DNA of 64,000 nucleotides, taken from positions 1-64,000 of the forward strand of contig JACCKY010000014.1 of assembly GCA_014236755.1 (NCBI GenBank), in the 5' to 3' direction. This DNA comes from Candidatus Petromonas tenebris. Lineage in GTDB: Bacteria > Bacillota > Clostridia > Peptostreptococcales > Caminicellaceae. The first letter of the stretch is position 1; each line of letters starts with the position of its first letter. The notes beneath the pieces were generated by a model, which did no database searches, was not told the origin of the DNA, and saw only the letters and a program-made list of their open reading frames with translations. A program made the translations under genes and the position numbers. Below are positions 52,513 through 62,180 of this stretch, piece after piece.

Positions 52513-54951
52513 ATGTTTATGTTTAATAAATTTACCGAGAGAGCACAGAAAGCCATAGCTTTAGCTCAGGAAGAGGCAAAAAGATTAAATCATAATTATG
52601 TAGGAACAGAGCATTTACTTCTAGGGCTAGTGAGTGAAGGCGAGGGAATTGCTGCCAAGGCTTTAATAAACTTAGGTATAGATTTAGATAAACTAAGACA
52701 AAAAGTTGAGTCCTTGGTGGGTAGAGGAGAAGGAGAAACTGCGCTTGTAGGAATTACTCCAAGAACTAAGAGAGTATTTGAAATCAGTTTTGCAGAAGCG
52801 AGGAATCTGAACCATAATTATGTGGGAACAGAGCATCTTCTTTTAGCCCTTATTAGAGAAGGAGAAGGGGTAGCTGCTAGGGTTTTAAAGGATATGGGAC
52901 TGGATTTTGAAAAGATTTCTCAGGAAGTTTTAAATCTATTGGGTAATCAACAGAGTTCAGAGAATCCTAGAGCTGGTAAGACTAGTGAAAAGTATAAGAA
53001 TACTCCGACATTAAATAAATTTGGTAGAGATTTAACCGAAATGGCACAAGAAGGCAAACTTGATCCTGTTATAGGAAGAGAAAAGGAGATAGAAAGAGTT
53101 ATACAGGTACTTAGTAGAAGAACTAAAAATAATCCTTGTCTTATAGGAGAGCCTGGAGTAGGAAAGACGGCAGTAGTTGAAGGATTGGCTCAAAAAATTG
53201 TAGATGGAAATATACCTGAAATCCTAAGAGATAAAAGAGTAATTACTCTGTCGCTGGCATCAATGGTAGCGGGTTCAAAATATAGAGGTGAATTTGAACA
53301 AAGACTCACCAAGGTAATGGATGAAATAAGGAAGGCAGGCAATGTTATACTCTTTATCGATGAAATGCATACGATTATAGGAGCTGGTGGAGCCGAAGGA
53401 GCAATAGATGCTTCAAATATACTAAAACCTGCTCTAGCCAGAGGTGAACTTCAGGCTATTGGAGCAACAACTCTTGATGAGTATAAAAAACACATAGAAA
53501 AAGACTCAGCCCTTGAAAGAAGATTTCAGCCTATTATGGTTGAAGAACCGACGGTGGAAGAAACCGTTGAAATCCTTAAGGGGCTAAGGGATAGATATGA
53601 AGCTCATCATAGAGTCAAAATCAGCGATGAGGCATTAAAGGCAGCGGCTGAACTATCCCATAGATATATTACAGACAGATTTTTGCCTGATAAGGCCATC
53701 GACCTTATAGATGAGGCGGCATCAAAAATCAGACTGCAAATGGCTACCCAGCCTGAAGATTTAAAGGACTTGGAAGAAAAGCTTGAAAAAATAATGCAGG
53801 AAAAGGAAGAGGCCGTAAGTACTCAGAACTTTGAGAAAGCTGCCAAGCTTAGAGACGAAGAAAAAAATATAAGAGAAGAGCTTGAAAATAAAAAGAATAA
53901 CTGGAAGGTAAGACAAAATGATAATGCCACTGTGGGAGAAGATGAAATAGCCCAAGTAGTTTCATTCTGGACGGGAATACCTGTCAATAAATTAGCTCAG
54001 GAAGAATCAGAAAGGCTTTTAAATATGGAAAAAATCCTTCACAAAAGGGTAATTGGACAGGAAGAAGCTGTAGAGGCAGTTTCTCGTGCAATAAGAAGGG
54101 CGAGAGTAGGCCTCAAGGATCCGAAGAGGCCAGTTGGTTCATTTATATTCTTAGGCCCTACAGGGGTAGGGAAGACAGAGCTTACAAAAGCCCTTGCAGA
54201 GTCGCTGTTCGGCGATGAAAATGCTATGATAAGAATAGACATGTCAGAGTATATGGAAAAACATGCGGTTTCAAAGCTTGTAGGTTCTCCTCCAGGATAT
54301 GTTGGATACGATGAGGGAGGACAACTGACAGACAAGGTTAGAAGAAAACCTTATTCAGTAATACTGTTTGATGAGATAGAAAAAGCCCATCCTGATGTGT
54401 TCAACATTTTGCTTCAAATGCTTGATGATGGTAGACTTACAGATGCTAAAGGAAGAACTGTGGACTTTAAAAATACAGTAATAATTATGACTTCGAATGT
54501 TGGAGCTCAAAGAATTAAAAAGCAAAAGGTTTTAGGTTTTGCAGGTGTCACTGAAGACATGAAAAAGAATGAATATGAAAAGATGAAGGAAAATGTAATG
54601 GAAGAACTGAGAAGACAGTTTAGACCTGAATTTTTAAATAGAATTGACGATATAATAGTATTCCATCAGTTAGAAAAAGAACATATTAAAGAGATTGTAG
54701 ACTTGATGATAAAGGACTTAACAAAGAGGCTTGCAGACCTTAATATTTCCATTGAAGTATCAGACAAAGCCAAGGAATACCTTGTAGAAAAGGGTTATGA
54801 TGAGGAGTATGGGGCAAGACCATTAAAAAGATTGATAACTAAGGTTATAGAAGATAAGCTTTCAGAGGAAATACTTCTTGGAAAAATTTCTAAAGAAGAT
54901 GATATACTAGTAGATATGGAAGATGAAAAACTGGTATTTAATAAGAAATAA
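52513..54951 (+). CDS. clpC: ClpC, AAA+ unfoldase of the Clp protease
   Basis: An 812-residue Hsp100 protein. The N-terminal double Clp_N repeat (two copies of [13 protein letters not shown] near 25 and 101) binds phospho-arginine in homologues. AAA-1 has GEPGVGKT near 212, a UVR-containing middle domain ([18 protein letters not shown]) is near 440, and AAA-2 has [10 protein letters not shown] near 550. It feeds substrates to ClpP. It is the last gene of the CtsR-controlled operon. Confidence 0.97.
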   Translation: MFMFNKFTERAQKAIALAQEEAKRLNHNYVGTEHLLLGLVSEGEGIAAKALINLGIDLDKLRQKVESLVGRGEGETALVGITPRTKRVFEISFAEARNLNHNYVGTEHLLLALIREGEGVAARVLKDMGLDFEKISQEVLNLLGNQQSSENPRAGKTSEKYKNTPTLNKFGRDLTEMAQEGKLDPVIGREKEIERVIQVLSRRTKNNPCLIGEPGVGKTAVVEGLAQKIVDGNIPEILRDKRVITLSLASMVAGSKYRGEFEQRLTKVMDEIRKAGNVILFIDEMHTIIGAGGAEGAIDASNILKPALARGELQAIGATTLDEYKKHIEKDSALERRFQPIMVEEPTVEETVEILKGLRDRYEAHHRVKISDEALKAAAELSHRYITDRFLPDKAIDLIDEAASKIRLQMATQPEDLKDLEEKLEKIMQEKEEAVSTQNFEKAAKLRDEEKNIREELENKKNNWKVRQNDNATVGEDEIAQVVSFWTGIPVNKLAQEESERLLNMEKILHKRVIGQEEAVEAVSRAIRRARVGLKDPKRPVGSFIFLGPTGVGKTELTKALAESLFGDENAMIRIDMSEYMEKHAVSKLVGSPPGYVGYDEGGQLTDKVRRKPYSVILFDEIEKAHPDVFNILLQMLDDGRLTDAKGRTVDFKNTVIIMTSNVGAQRIKKQKVLGFAGVTEDMKKNEYEKMKENVMEELRRQFRPEFLNRIDDIIVFHQLEKEHIKEIVDLMIKDLTKRLADLNISIEVSDKAKEYLVEKGYDEEYGARPLKRLITKVIEDKLSEEILLGKISKEDDILVDMEDEKLVFNKK

Positions 54952-54959
54952 TTTTAAAA

Positions 54960-54986
54960 GGGATTCTACATGTTACGTGGAATCCC
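54960..54986 (+). terminator. Hairpin after clpC
   Basis: GGGATTC and GAATCCC frame an inner TAC/GT pairing; no clear T-tract follows, so termination may be weak and radA may partly be read through. Confidence 0.55.
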
Positions 54987-55041
54987 TATATAGTTTAGAT
55001 TAGAAATTATGTGGTAAAATATAGTATTTGAGGTGGACATT

Positions 55042-56418
55042 GTGGGTAAAATAAAAACAAGATACGTATGTCAGGAGTGTGGTTACATATCCCTCAAGTG
55101 GATGGGTAAATGTCCCGAATGTGAAAGCTGGCAGAGTTTTGTTGAGGAGTTTGTTGAAAGTAAAAAAGGAAATAATAAAAACTCTATTGGCAATCTTGGA
55201 AAGCCAATAAAGCTCAAAGATATAGAGCTCGAGATGGAAAACCGATTTTCCACTTTCAACGGGGAACTCGACAGAGTTTTGGGAGGAGGAATAGTCAGAG
55301 GATCCTTAGTTTTGGTCGGTGGAGATCCGGGAATAGGAAAATCTACTCTTCTAATCCAGGTAGCCAATAACATAGGTAAGAAAAATTTGTCTGTTCTATA
55401 CGTATCTGGTGAGGAATCTTTAAAACAGATAAAAATGAGGGCAGACAGATTAAAAATAGATAATGAAAATCTTTTCATAGTTTCCGAAAATAATTTGGAA
55501 TACATTTCAAAATATGTAGAAGAATATAAACCCGATCTGTTAATCATTGATTCAATACAAACAATATACAACCCGGATATAGCGTCAGCACCTGGAAGTG
55601 TCAGTCAGGTGAGGGAAGGAACAGCTACTCTGATGAAGCTCTCCAAAAAGATGGGGATTGCTACTTTTATAGTGGGACATGTTACTAAAACAGGATCAAT
55701 AGCAGGTCCAAAGGTGTTGGAACATATGGTAGATACAGTTCTCTATTTTGAAGGAGAAAAGCACAACGTATATAGAGTGCTCAGAGCTGTTAAAAATCGA
55801 TTTGGATCTACAAACGAAATAGGTATTTTTGAAATGACTAACGATGGACTTATAGAAGTTACTAATCCCTCCCATCTATTTTTAGCCCATAGGCCTAAGA
55901 AAGTTGCAGGTTCCGTAGTAGTAGCAAGCATAGAAGGCACAAGACCTGTTTTGATCGAGCTTCAGGCTCTTATCAGTCCCACGAATTTTGGAACCCCTAG
56001 GAGAATGGCTACTGGAATTGATTACAATAGAGTTGTGATGCTTATGGCGGTACTAGAGAAAAAAGTCGGACTTAGGCTTCAGGCTCAGGATGGCTATATA
56101 AATGTAGTAGGAGGTATTCAATTAAGCGAACCGGCGGTAGACTTAGCTATTGTAGCCGCAGTGGCATCCAGCTTTAGAAATAAAGTTATTGATTATCAAA
56201 CTATTATATTTGGAGAAGTAGGACTTACCGGTGAAGTTAGATCAGTAAACTTTGCAGAAAAAAGAATTAGAGAAGCTGAAAAAATGGGCTTTAAGACCTG
56301 TGTGATACCTAAGGGAAATTTAGGAGGACTACCTAAATTGGAAAATGTAGAGGTTATAGGGGTGGAAAATGTTTATGAAGCCCTGGATATAATACTGGGA
56401 GGTAAAGCGGTTGGTTAG
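55042..56418 (+). CDS. radA: RadA, DNA repair ATPase/branch-migration helicase
   Basis: A protein of about 458 residues. The N-terminal zinc finger CQECGYISLKWMGKCPEC is near 9-26, Walker A GGDPGIGKST near 93-102, the family motif KNRFGST near 254 and a C-terminal Lon-protease-like domain. I prefer GTG at 55042, spaced eight bases after GAGGTGG; GTG at 55033 is in frame but overlaps that site. It processes recombination intermediates and is coupled to disA by an 8-base overlap. Confidence 0.95.
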   Translation: MGKIKTRYVCQECGYISLKWMGKCPECESWQSFVEEFVESKKGNNKNSIGNLGKPIKLKDIELEMENRFSTFNGELDRVLGGGIVRGSLVLVGGDPGIGKSTLLIQVANNIGKKNLSVLYVSGEESLKQIKMRADRLKIDNENLFIVSENNLEYISKYVEEYKPDLLIIDSIQTIYNPDIASAPGSVSQVREGTATLMKLSKKMGIATFIVGHVTKTGSIAGPKVLEHMVDTVLYFEGEKHNVYRVLRAVKNRFGSTNEIGIFEMTNDGLIEVTNPSHLFLAHRPKKVAGSVVVASIEGTRPVLIELQALISPTNFGTPRRMATGIDYNRVVMLMAVLEKKVGLRLQAQDGYINVVGGIQLSEPAVDLAIVAAVASSFRNKVIDYQTIIFGEVGLTGEVRSVNFAEKRIREAEKMGFKTCVIPKGNLGGLPKLENVEVIGVENVYEALDIILGGKAVG

Positions 56419-57502
56419 AGAAGAGAAAATAAGGGGAGAAGAAATAACTGAATGCTTAAGAAGTTTGGCTCCGGGAACGTCTTTAAGGGAGGGGCTGGAA
56501 AATATACTAAAGGCCAAAACAGGAGCTTTAATTGTTATAGGAGACAATGAAGAGGTAATGAGATTAGTGGATGGAGGATTTTATATAAATACTGAGCTGA
56601 CTCCTGCATACTTGTATGAATTAGCCAAGATGGATGGAGGAATTATACTTAGTTCTGACGAAAAAAAGATTCTATATGCTAATACCCAACTTAACCCTGA
56701 CCCGTCTATACCTTCATCTGAAACCGGCATAAGACACAGGACCGCCGAAAGGGTGGCCAGACAGACGGGGAATATGGTTATATCCATATCCCAAAGGAGA
56801 AACATAATAACTCTTTATAAGGGCTGGTCGAAATACATACTGCAGGATATAAACAAGGTATTAACTAAGGCTAATCAAGCCATACAGACCCTTGAAAAAT
56901 ATAAGTCAGTCCTTGACCAGGCCATGATAAGCCTGAGCGCCCTGGAGCTTGAAGATTTGGTAACTCTATATGATGTATGTTTGGTTATACAGAGAACAGA
57001 AATGGTAATGAGAATAGCCAATGAAATCGAAAAATATATAAATGAATTAGGAAACGAAGGAAGACTTGTAAGTATGCAGTTAGAGGAGTTAATAGTATTC
57101 GTCAAAGAAGATGGCAGACATGTGATTTGGGACTACAAAATTGATGCTGAAGAAAATGATATAGAAAGTATTAGTAAAAAGCTTAGAAATTTATCCTCGG
57201 AAGAGCTTTTGGATTTATCAAATATTGCACAAATTTTAGGATATAAATACGACATAAATACATTGGATATGCCGGTTATGCCTAGAGGATACAGAATACT
57301 TGCAAAGATACCGAGGCTTCCAATGGCAGTAATCAGAAATATAGTAGAGCATTTTAAAAACTTTCAAAAAATATTAAAGGCAAGCATTGAAGAATTATAT
57401 GATGTAGAAGGAATTGGCGAAATAAGAGCTAAAAATATAAAGGAAGGACTCAAGAGAGTAAGGGATCAGGTTCTTTTAGACAGACATCTTTTGAAAAAAT
57501 AG
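56411..57502 (+). CDS. disA: DisA, DNA-integrity scanning diadenylate cyclase
   Basis: A 363-residue protein. The N-terminal DAC domain has MDGGIILSSD near residues 75-84 (DGA in most homologues) and the RHRTAERVARQ motif near 108-118. A helical linker follows, and a C-terminal HhH domain (ELYDVEGIGEIRAKNIKEGL near 325-344) binds branched DNA. It makes cyclic-di-AMP and signals DNA integrity before sporulation. It starts with TTG at 56411 inside the end of radA, matching the known RadA control of DisA. Confidence 0.95.
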   Translation: MVREEKIRGEEITECLRSLAPGTSLREGLENILKAKTGALIVIGDNEEVMRLVDGGFYINTELTPAYLYELAKMDGGIILSSDEKKILYANTQLNPDPSIPSSETGIRHRTAERVARQTGNMVISISQRRNIITLYKGWSKYILQDINKVLTKANQAIQTLEKYKSVLDQAMISLSALELEDLVTLYDVCLVIQRTEMVMRIANEIEKYINELGNEGRLVSMQLEELIVFVKEDGRHVIWDYKIDAEENDIESISKKLRNLSSEELLDLSNIAQILGYKYDINTLDMPVMPRGYRILAKIPRLPMAVIRNIVEHFKNFQKILKASIEELYDVEGIGEIRAKNIKEGLKRVRDQVLLDRHLLKK

Positions 57503-57543
57503 CTATAGTGTAAAATTTTGATTTATTTTTATAAAAAAGCCAT

Positions 57544-57575
57544 AAAGCTACTAGGTTTTAACTAGTAGCTTTTAA
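57544..57575. terminator. Bidirectional terminator between disA and the convergent gene
   Basis: AAAGCTACTAG and CTAGTAGCTTT form an 11-base stem around GTTTTAA. Confidence 0.8.
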
Positions 57576-57589
57576 TAATGTATCGATTT

Positions 57590-57994
57590 TTAGTAAAGAC
57601 TGAACTTTCCTAGTGTTCCTATTTGTTTACATTCTTTAAGAATAACGTCATATAAATTTATATCTAGAGTATTGGACAAAGCAGCAAGATAAAATAAATT
57701 ATTACCAATCTCTTCTTCAATTTTTTCCCTGCAGCTTTCGCATAGATTTCCTCTGAGATGGTTGTCCATATAATTTTTAACCTCATCGTAGCTTATGTTA
57801 TCGGGTAGTTCCTGTTTGGAAGCCTTTATGGTTACACATCCACAGCTAGTTATAGATTTAATGACAGCTCTATTTATCCTTGCAGATGACTCTTGGAGCT
57901 TAGTAATTATATCTAATATACTCTTATGTCTTGTCAAAACATCTTCAACAGAATTTTGAAACTCATCACATAATATGTCTTTCATATAACTCAC
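57590..57994 (-). CDS. Conserved clostridial protein with CGC and CESC motifs (DUF1573-like annotation)
   Basis: A 134-residue soluble helical protein. SITSCGCVTI near residues 48-57 and GNLCESCREKIEEEIGNNLFYLAAL near 81-105 contain four cysteines that could bind metal, and the second block resembles the ExxE-rich helix of MazG-like proteins. I recall similar proteins in Clostridia, usually labelled DUF1573 or unknown, but cannot confirm the label. The gene is monocistronic and convergent with disA. Confidence 0.75.
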   Translation of the reverse strand: MSYMKDILCDEFQNSVEDVLTRHKSILDIITKLQESSARINRAVIKSITSCGCVTIKASKQELPDNISYDEVKNYMDNHLRGNLCESCREKIEEEIGNNLFYLAALSNTLDINLYDVILKECKQIGTLGKFSLY

Positions 57995-58152
57995 TCCTAA
58001 TTAGAGGTTGTATCGATAATTATCATATTTAATTTTAGCATAATCATAACCAAAGTTAAAGGGTATTATGCTGTGTTTACAGACATTCTGAAAATTTGTC
58101 TTAATAAAACTAGTTGACAATTATAATGCTGTATGATAAAATAATTTATTTC

Positions 58153-58181
58153 TTGACACTTATTGGGAAATGTTGTATACT
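58153..58181 (+). promoter_or_regulatory. Promoter of the CarD-family gene
   Basis: TTGACA (58153-58158) and TATACT (58176-58181) are 17 bases apart. The start of transcription would be near 58188, after the first possible upstream start codon, which supports translation from 58215. A second TTGACA-17-TAAAAT pair lies at 58114-58142. Confidence 0.8.
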
Positions 58182-58214
58182 GGAAATGTGGAATGTCTAT
58201 TAGGGGGTAATTCT

Positions 58215-58691
58215 ATGTTTAATATAGGTGATAAAGTTGTTTATCCTATGCATGGCGCAGGGATTATAGAGTCAATTGAAGAAAAAGAAATCTTAGGAGA
58301 TAAAAGAAAATATTACATTCTGAAATTGCCTCTAAGAAATATGAAGGTGATGATTCCTTTAGATAATGTTGAGTCTATGGGTCTAAGGGAAATTATTTCA
58401 CAAAAGGAAGTAGAACAAGTTATTGCAGTACTTAATGATGATAAAACTAAGATGCCTAAAAACTGGAATCGTAGATATAGAGCCAATATGGATAAGATTA
58501 AAAGTGGAGATATCTATGAAGTTGCTGGCGTTGTTCGCAATCTAATGTTAAGAGATAAGGAAAAGGGCCTTTCTACAGGAGAAAGAAAAATGCTCAATAA
58601 TGCAAAACAGATATTAATAAGTGAGTTAGTACTAGTAAATGATTCTGATGAAGTTAGTGTAGAGCAACTTATAAACGACGCAATTCAATAA
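58215..58691 (+). CDS. CarD/CdnL-family RNA-polymerase-binding regulator
   Basis: A 158-residue protein. Residues 1-60 form the Tudor-like RNA-polymerase interaction domain (NIGDKVVYPMHGAGIIESIEEKEILG), and the helical DNA-binding domain follows, with NWNRRYRANMDKIKSGD near 90-106 and EVAGVVRNLMLRDKEKGLS near 108-126. It stabilises the open promoter complex in homologues. I start it at ATG 58215 behind TAGGGGGTAA. It is monocistronic. Confidence 0.93.
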   Translation: MFNIGDKVVYPMHGAGIIESIEEKEILGDKRKYYILKLPLRNMKVMIPLDNVESMGLREIISQKEVEQVIAVLNDDKTKMPKNWNRRYRANMDKIKSGDIYEVAGVVRNLMLRDKEKGLSTGERKMLNNAKQILISELVLVNDSDEVSVEQLINDAIQ

Positions 58692-58738
58692 TTAAATAAT
58701 AGTAAGGCGTCTTTTATAGACGCTTATATTTTATAGTA

Positions 58739-59015
58739 AAGGAACTCAAACATTTTTTGAAAAAATTGCAGGTATAAAACAAAGTAAATTCAAGGCATGC
58801 AAGAAATTACAAACTTTTACCAGTTAAATATTAAAAAGGCTAATAGCTAACTGCTGACCGCTCATGGCAAAAAGATGACGGGCCGCAAGAAAGACCCTAA
58901 AGAACGACTAGGATTTGCCAAGAGCCAAGAGCTAAGAACTAAGAGCTAATCAGGGTTACCAACTACGAACTACTAACTACGAACCAACAAATGCGTCTAA
59001 GACGCCTTTGTTCTT
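58739..59015 (+). repeat. Dispersed modular repeat, copy 3 (longest)
   Basis: The longest of three copies, about 277 bases, with the same left end (AGGAACTCAAACATTTTTTG) and the same right hairpin (GCGTCTAAGACGC with ACAAA/TTTGT flanks). It contains all blocks found in copies 1 and 2, plus AGAGCTAAGAACTAAGAGCT tandem-like words. Together with a small GCGTC/GACGC hairpin at about 58706-58725 it fills the gap after the CarD gene. No coding frame is credible in it. Confidence 0.85.
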
Positions 59016-59179
59016 TTTAGATATAGGTTTTAGTGCTTTTTTTTTGAAAACAACAGTACAATAAAATCATAGATTAAATATATTTAACATTGTTATAAAG
59101 TAAATAAAATAATATATTGGTATTATATTGTTATAAAATATTGGTAGAATGGGTATAATCCAAAAAGGAGGTGACAATT

Positions 59180-60298
59180 TTGTTAAATAAAATCATACGA
59201 GGTGCATTAACCTTAGCAGGAGCTTCGGCTGGGTATGCTATTGGAATTCTGGTTACGAAAATTATCAGAGTCCAAAGATTAATTGAAATTTCTCCGTTTA
59301 CACCACTAACAGAGCTTGTCATAAGCATAGTTGGGGCAGTTGTGTTTGGATTTATACTTTTTGCCATGACTCCTTGGCTGATGAGAAAAGGATTAAGATC
59401 AGCAAACTGTGTGGAAACAGAGCTTCAAAAGATACCAACTACCGATATTTTAGTAGGTTCCATTGGACTTATTATTGGTCTTATTATAGCTTATCTGATT
59501 AGTCAATTATTAATAAACATACCTATTCCTTTTGTGGGAAATATACTTTCTGTTATAATATATATATTCTTAGGATATTTAGGTATAAGCATTGCAACTA
59601 AAAAAATAAATGACCTAATTAATCTCCCGAATATATTTAAGTGGAACATAGGTAAAGAAAAAGATATTGCAAAAGAAGATTATAAATACCAGCCTAAGAT
59701 ACTGGATACAAGTGTTATAATTGATGGTAGGATTGCCGATGTTTGTAAAACTGGATTTGTAGAAGGGCCTCTTATCATACCGGAATTTGTTTTGGAGGAA
59801 CTTAGACATATAGCCGATTCATCGGATTCTCTTAAAAGAAATAGAGGTAGAAGAGGACTGGATATACTCAACAAGATTCAAAAAGAGTTAATAATGGAAG
59901 TACAGATAGTTGATACAGATTTTGAAGATATAGCTGAAGTAGATAGTAAGTTGGTAAGACTTGGGCAAATGATGAATGGCAAGATAATAACAAACGATTT
60001 TAATTTAAACAAAGTATCAGAGTTACAGGGAGTACCTGTTTTAAATATAAATGAATTGGCTAATGCAGTTAAACCCGTTGTACTACCTGGGGAAGAGATG
60101 GTGGTACAGGTAATCAAAGAAGGAAAAGAAATGGGCCAAGGTGTTGCTTATCTGGATGATGGCACTATGATAGTGGTAGATGGAGGAAAGAAGCATATAG
60201 GAGAAACAATGGATGTTATGGTGACTAGCGTACTCCAGACCGCAGCAGGACGAATGATTTTTGCTAAACCAAAACATATGGTAAATAAAACAGCTTGA
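59180..60298 (+). CDS. PIN/TRAM-domain membrane protein (YacL-like)
   Basis: A 372-residue protein. About four membrane segments lie in residues 1-145, then a PIN nuclease domain (ILDTSVIIDGRIADVCKTGF near 174-193, EELRHIADSSD near 207, and ITNDFNLNKV near 273) and a C-terminal TRAM domain. The PIN acidic residues are present, so it may be a membrane-tethered ribonuclease. I choose TTG 59180, with AAAGGAGGTG ideally spaced; GTG 59171 overlaps that site. It lies upstream of ispD and ispF, as in many Firmicutes. Confidence 0.92.
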   Translation: MLNKIIRGALTLAGASAGYAIGILVTKIIRVQRLIEISPFTPLTELVISIVGAVVFGFILFAMTPWLMRKGLRSANCVETELQKIPTTDILVGSIGLIIGLIIAYLISQLLINIPIPFVGNILSVIIYIFLGYLGISIATKKINDLINLPNIFKWNIGKEKDIAKEDYKYQPKILDTSVIIDGRIADVCKTGFVEGPLIIPEFVLEELRHIADSSDSLKRNRGRRGLDILNKIQKELIMEVQIVDTDFEDIAEVDSKLVRLGQMMNGKIITNDFNLNKVSELQGVPVLNINELANAVKPVVLPGEEMVVQVIKEGKEMGQGVAYLDDGTMIVVDGGKKHIGETMDVMVTSVLQTAAGRMIFAKPKHMVNKTA

Positions 60299-60302
60299 GA
60301 GT

Positions 60303-60330
60303 AAAAGCCCAGCGAAATGCCGGGCTTTTT
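60303..60330 (+). terminator. Intrinsic terminator after the PIN/TRAM gene
   Basis: AAAAGCCC and GGGCTTTTT with a short GC-containing loop. Confidence 0.88.
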
Positions 60331-60445
60331 AGTTTGTGCAATTTATGGTATATTTAAACTATCTAAAAAAACTGAGGATTTAACTTTTTAAATATAATGA
60401 ACTTAATAGAACTAAAAGAAAAAAGTAAGATGGGAGTAATAAAAT

Positions 60446-61165
60446 ATGATAAAGGAAGGTCTTATAACAGCATTAATTGCAGCTGCAGGACAAGGAAAGA
60501 GAATGAAGAGTGATGTAAACAAACAATATTTAAATATAAATGACAAACCTATACTTGTTCACACACTGGAAATGTTTGACAAAAGTCAGATCATAGATGA
60601 TATAATCCTTATAGTAAAGAAAGATGAAATAGACTTTTGTAAAAAAGAAATAATAAATAAATATAAATTTAATAAAACCATAAAAATAGTTTCTGGGGGA
60701 AAAGAGAGACAAGAATCAATATATAATGGGTTGAAAGCGGCCAATAAGAAAACTAAGGTGGTAGTAACCCATGATGGGGCTAGACCTTTTGTAACACTAG
60801 ATATAATTGAGAAAAGCATATATGAAGCTATTAAGTATAAAGCAGTTGGAGTAGGAGTTCCTGTTAAGGATACGATAAAGGTCATAGATAATGATAATTA
60901 TATAATAGATACTCCAAATAGAAGTAAACTCTGGAAAATTCAAACCCCACAAACGTTTTTATATGACATTCTTTTAAGAGCTCATGAAATAGCTTTGCAT
61001 GATGGATTTCTAGGAACTGATGATAGTGTACTGGTGGAGAGGATAGGCGTTAAAGTAAAGATGATTAAAGGGAGTTATGAAAATATAAAAATTACAACTC
61101 CAGAGGATATGATTTTAGGAGATGCCATTTTAAAGAGTAGAAGGTCGAATAAAGAAAAAATATAA
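60446..61165 (+). CDS. ispD: 2-C-methyl-D-erythritol 4-phosphate cytidylyltransferase
   Basis: A 239-residue nucleotidyltransferase of the MEP isoprenoid pathway. The CTP loop AAGQGKRMKSDVNKQYL is near residues 13-29, HDGARPFV near 109-116, the IPVKDTIK-like VPVKDTIK near 136, and QTPQTF near 165-170. It makes CDP-methylerythritol. A second MEP gene, ispF, follows after 180 bases. The start at 60446 has a weak site (GATGGGAG) upstream. Confidence 0.95.
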   Translation: MIKEGLITALIAAAGQGKRMKSDVNKQYLNINDKPILVHTLEMFDKSQIIDDIILIVKKDEIDFCKKEIINKYKFNKTIKIVSGGKERQESIYNGLKAANKKTKVVVTHDGARPFVTLDIIEKSIYEAIKYKAVGVGVPVKDTIKVIDNDNYIIDTPNRSKLWKIQTPQTFLYDILLRAHEIALHDGFLGTDDSVLVERIGVKVKMIKGSYENIKITTPEDMILGDAILKSRRSNKEKI

Positions 61166-61345
61166 AAATTTCCCGGGAAATATGTCAAAATATAAAATTA
61201 TAGAATTAATATTTATTTTACCTGATTATAATACTTTAGTTTTAGAAGTGGAGATGAGGTAGCTAGATAAAATTTCACAATAATTTGGCAGGCAATAAAA
61301 ACTCCTACTAAGTTGTTTAATTTTTATAAGGGAAGGATGAACCCT

Positions 61346-61819
61346 ATGAGAATAGGAATAGGATACGATGTACATAAGCTAGTGGAAGGAAGAAAACTGA
61401 TACTAGGAGGAGTGGAGATACCATATGAAAAGGGACTACTAGGTCATTCAGATGCCGATGTACTGCTCCATGCCATAAAGGATGCAATGCTGGGAGCAGT
61501 AGCCCTTGGGGATATTGGAAAACACTTCCCCGATACCGATGATAGATATAAAGGGGCTTCAAGTATTAAACTTTTAAAAGAGGTAAATAATAAAGTGAAT
61601 GATAAAGGTTATAAAATCAACAATATCGATGTAGTTATAATTGCACAAAAGCCCAAGATGGCTCCCTATGTAGAAAAAATGAGAAAAAATATAGCTGAAG
61701 CATTGGAGATTGATATAGAGTGCATAAATGTTAAAGCGACTACTACTGAAGGGCTAGGTTTTACCGGGGAAGGTAAAGGAATTGCAGCTCAAGCAGTAGT
61801 TACTGTTGACAAAATATAA
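61346..61819 (+). CDS. ispF: 2-C-methyl-D-erythritol 2,4-cyclodiphosphate synthase
   Basis: A 157-residue enzyme of standard length. The metal motif GIGYDVHKL is at residues 4-12, [20 protein letters not shown] near 32-51 (second His ligand) and the C-terminal [22 protein letters not shown] near 130-151. It acts two steps after IspD. I start it at ATG 61346, ten bases after GGGAAGG; an ATG at 61337 is too close to that site. Confidence 0.96.
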   Translation: MRIGIGYDVHKLVEGRKLILGGVEIPYEKGLLGHSDADVLLHAIKDAMLGAVALGDIGKHFPDTDDRYKGASSIKLLKEVNNKVNDKGYKINNIDVVIIAQKPKMAPYVEKMRKNIAEALEIDIECINVKATTTEGLGFTGEGKGIAAQAVVTVDKI

Positions 61820-61917
61820 TATTTTATATATTATATTTATAAATTTAGTAAATGTTAGGTTTCGATTTAAAAGCATCTATGGTTAAACTTTCATATGATT
61901 ATAATAAATCTGACTAT

Positions 61918-62145
61918 GAAGGGAAATAGTAAAGATGGGTAGCCTAAAGAGAGTGAAACCCTTGGCTGGAAGGTTTCACAGGATATACACATTTTGAACC
62001 CGTCCCGGAGTCTGTGACTGAAAATAGTAGGTCATACGGTGGCAATATCGTTATCATTGCAATGAGGGAGTCTGGATTTCCAGACTAATTAGAGTGGTAC
62101 CGCGAAAAAACCTTCGTCTCTAAATAGAACGAAGGTTTTATTTTG
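61918..62145 (+). ncRNA. T-box riboswitch controlling proS
   Basis: The T-box sequence AGAGTGGTACCGCG is at 62091-62104, followed by the terminator stem AAAACCTTCGT/ACGAAGGTTTT (62107-62139) with a T-rich tail. Upstream, a long stem I region (about 61920-62025) contains GAACCCGTCC, where a CCC or CCG proline specifier is plausible. Uncharged tRNA-Pro would favour the antiterminator and raise prolyl-tRNA synthetase expression. The exact specifier was not derived by folding. Confidence 0.92.
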
Positions 62146-62180
62146 TTTTAAATTAGTAAAATAGAGAGGAGAGATTTGAA

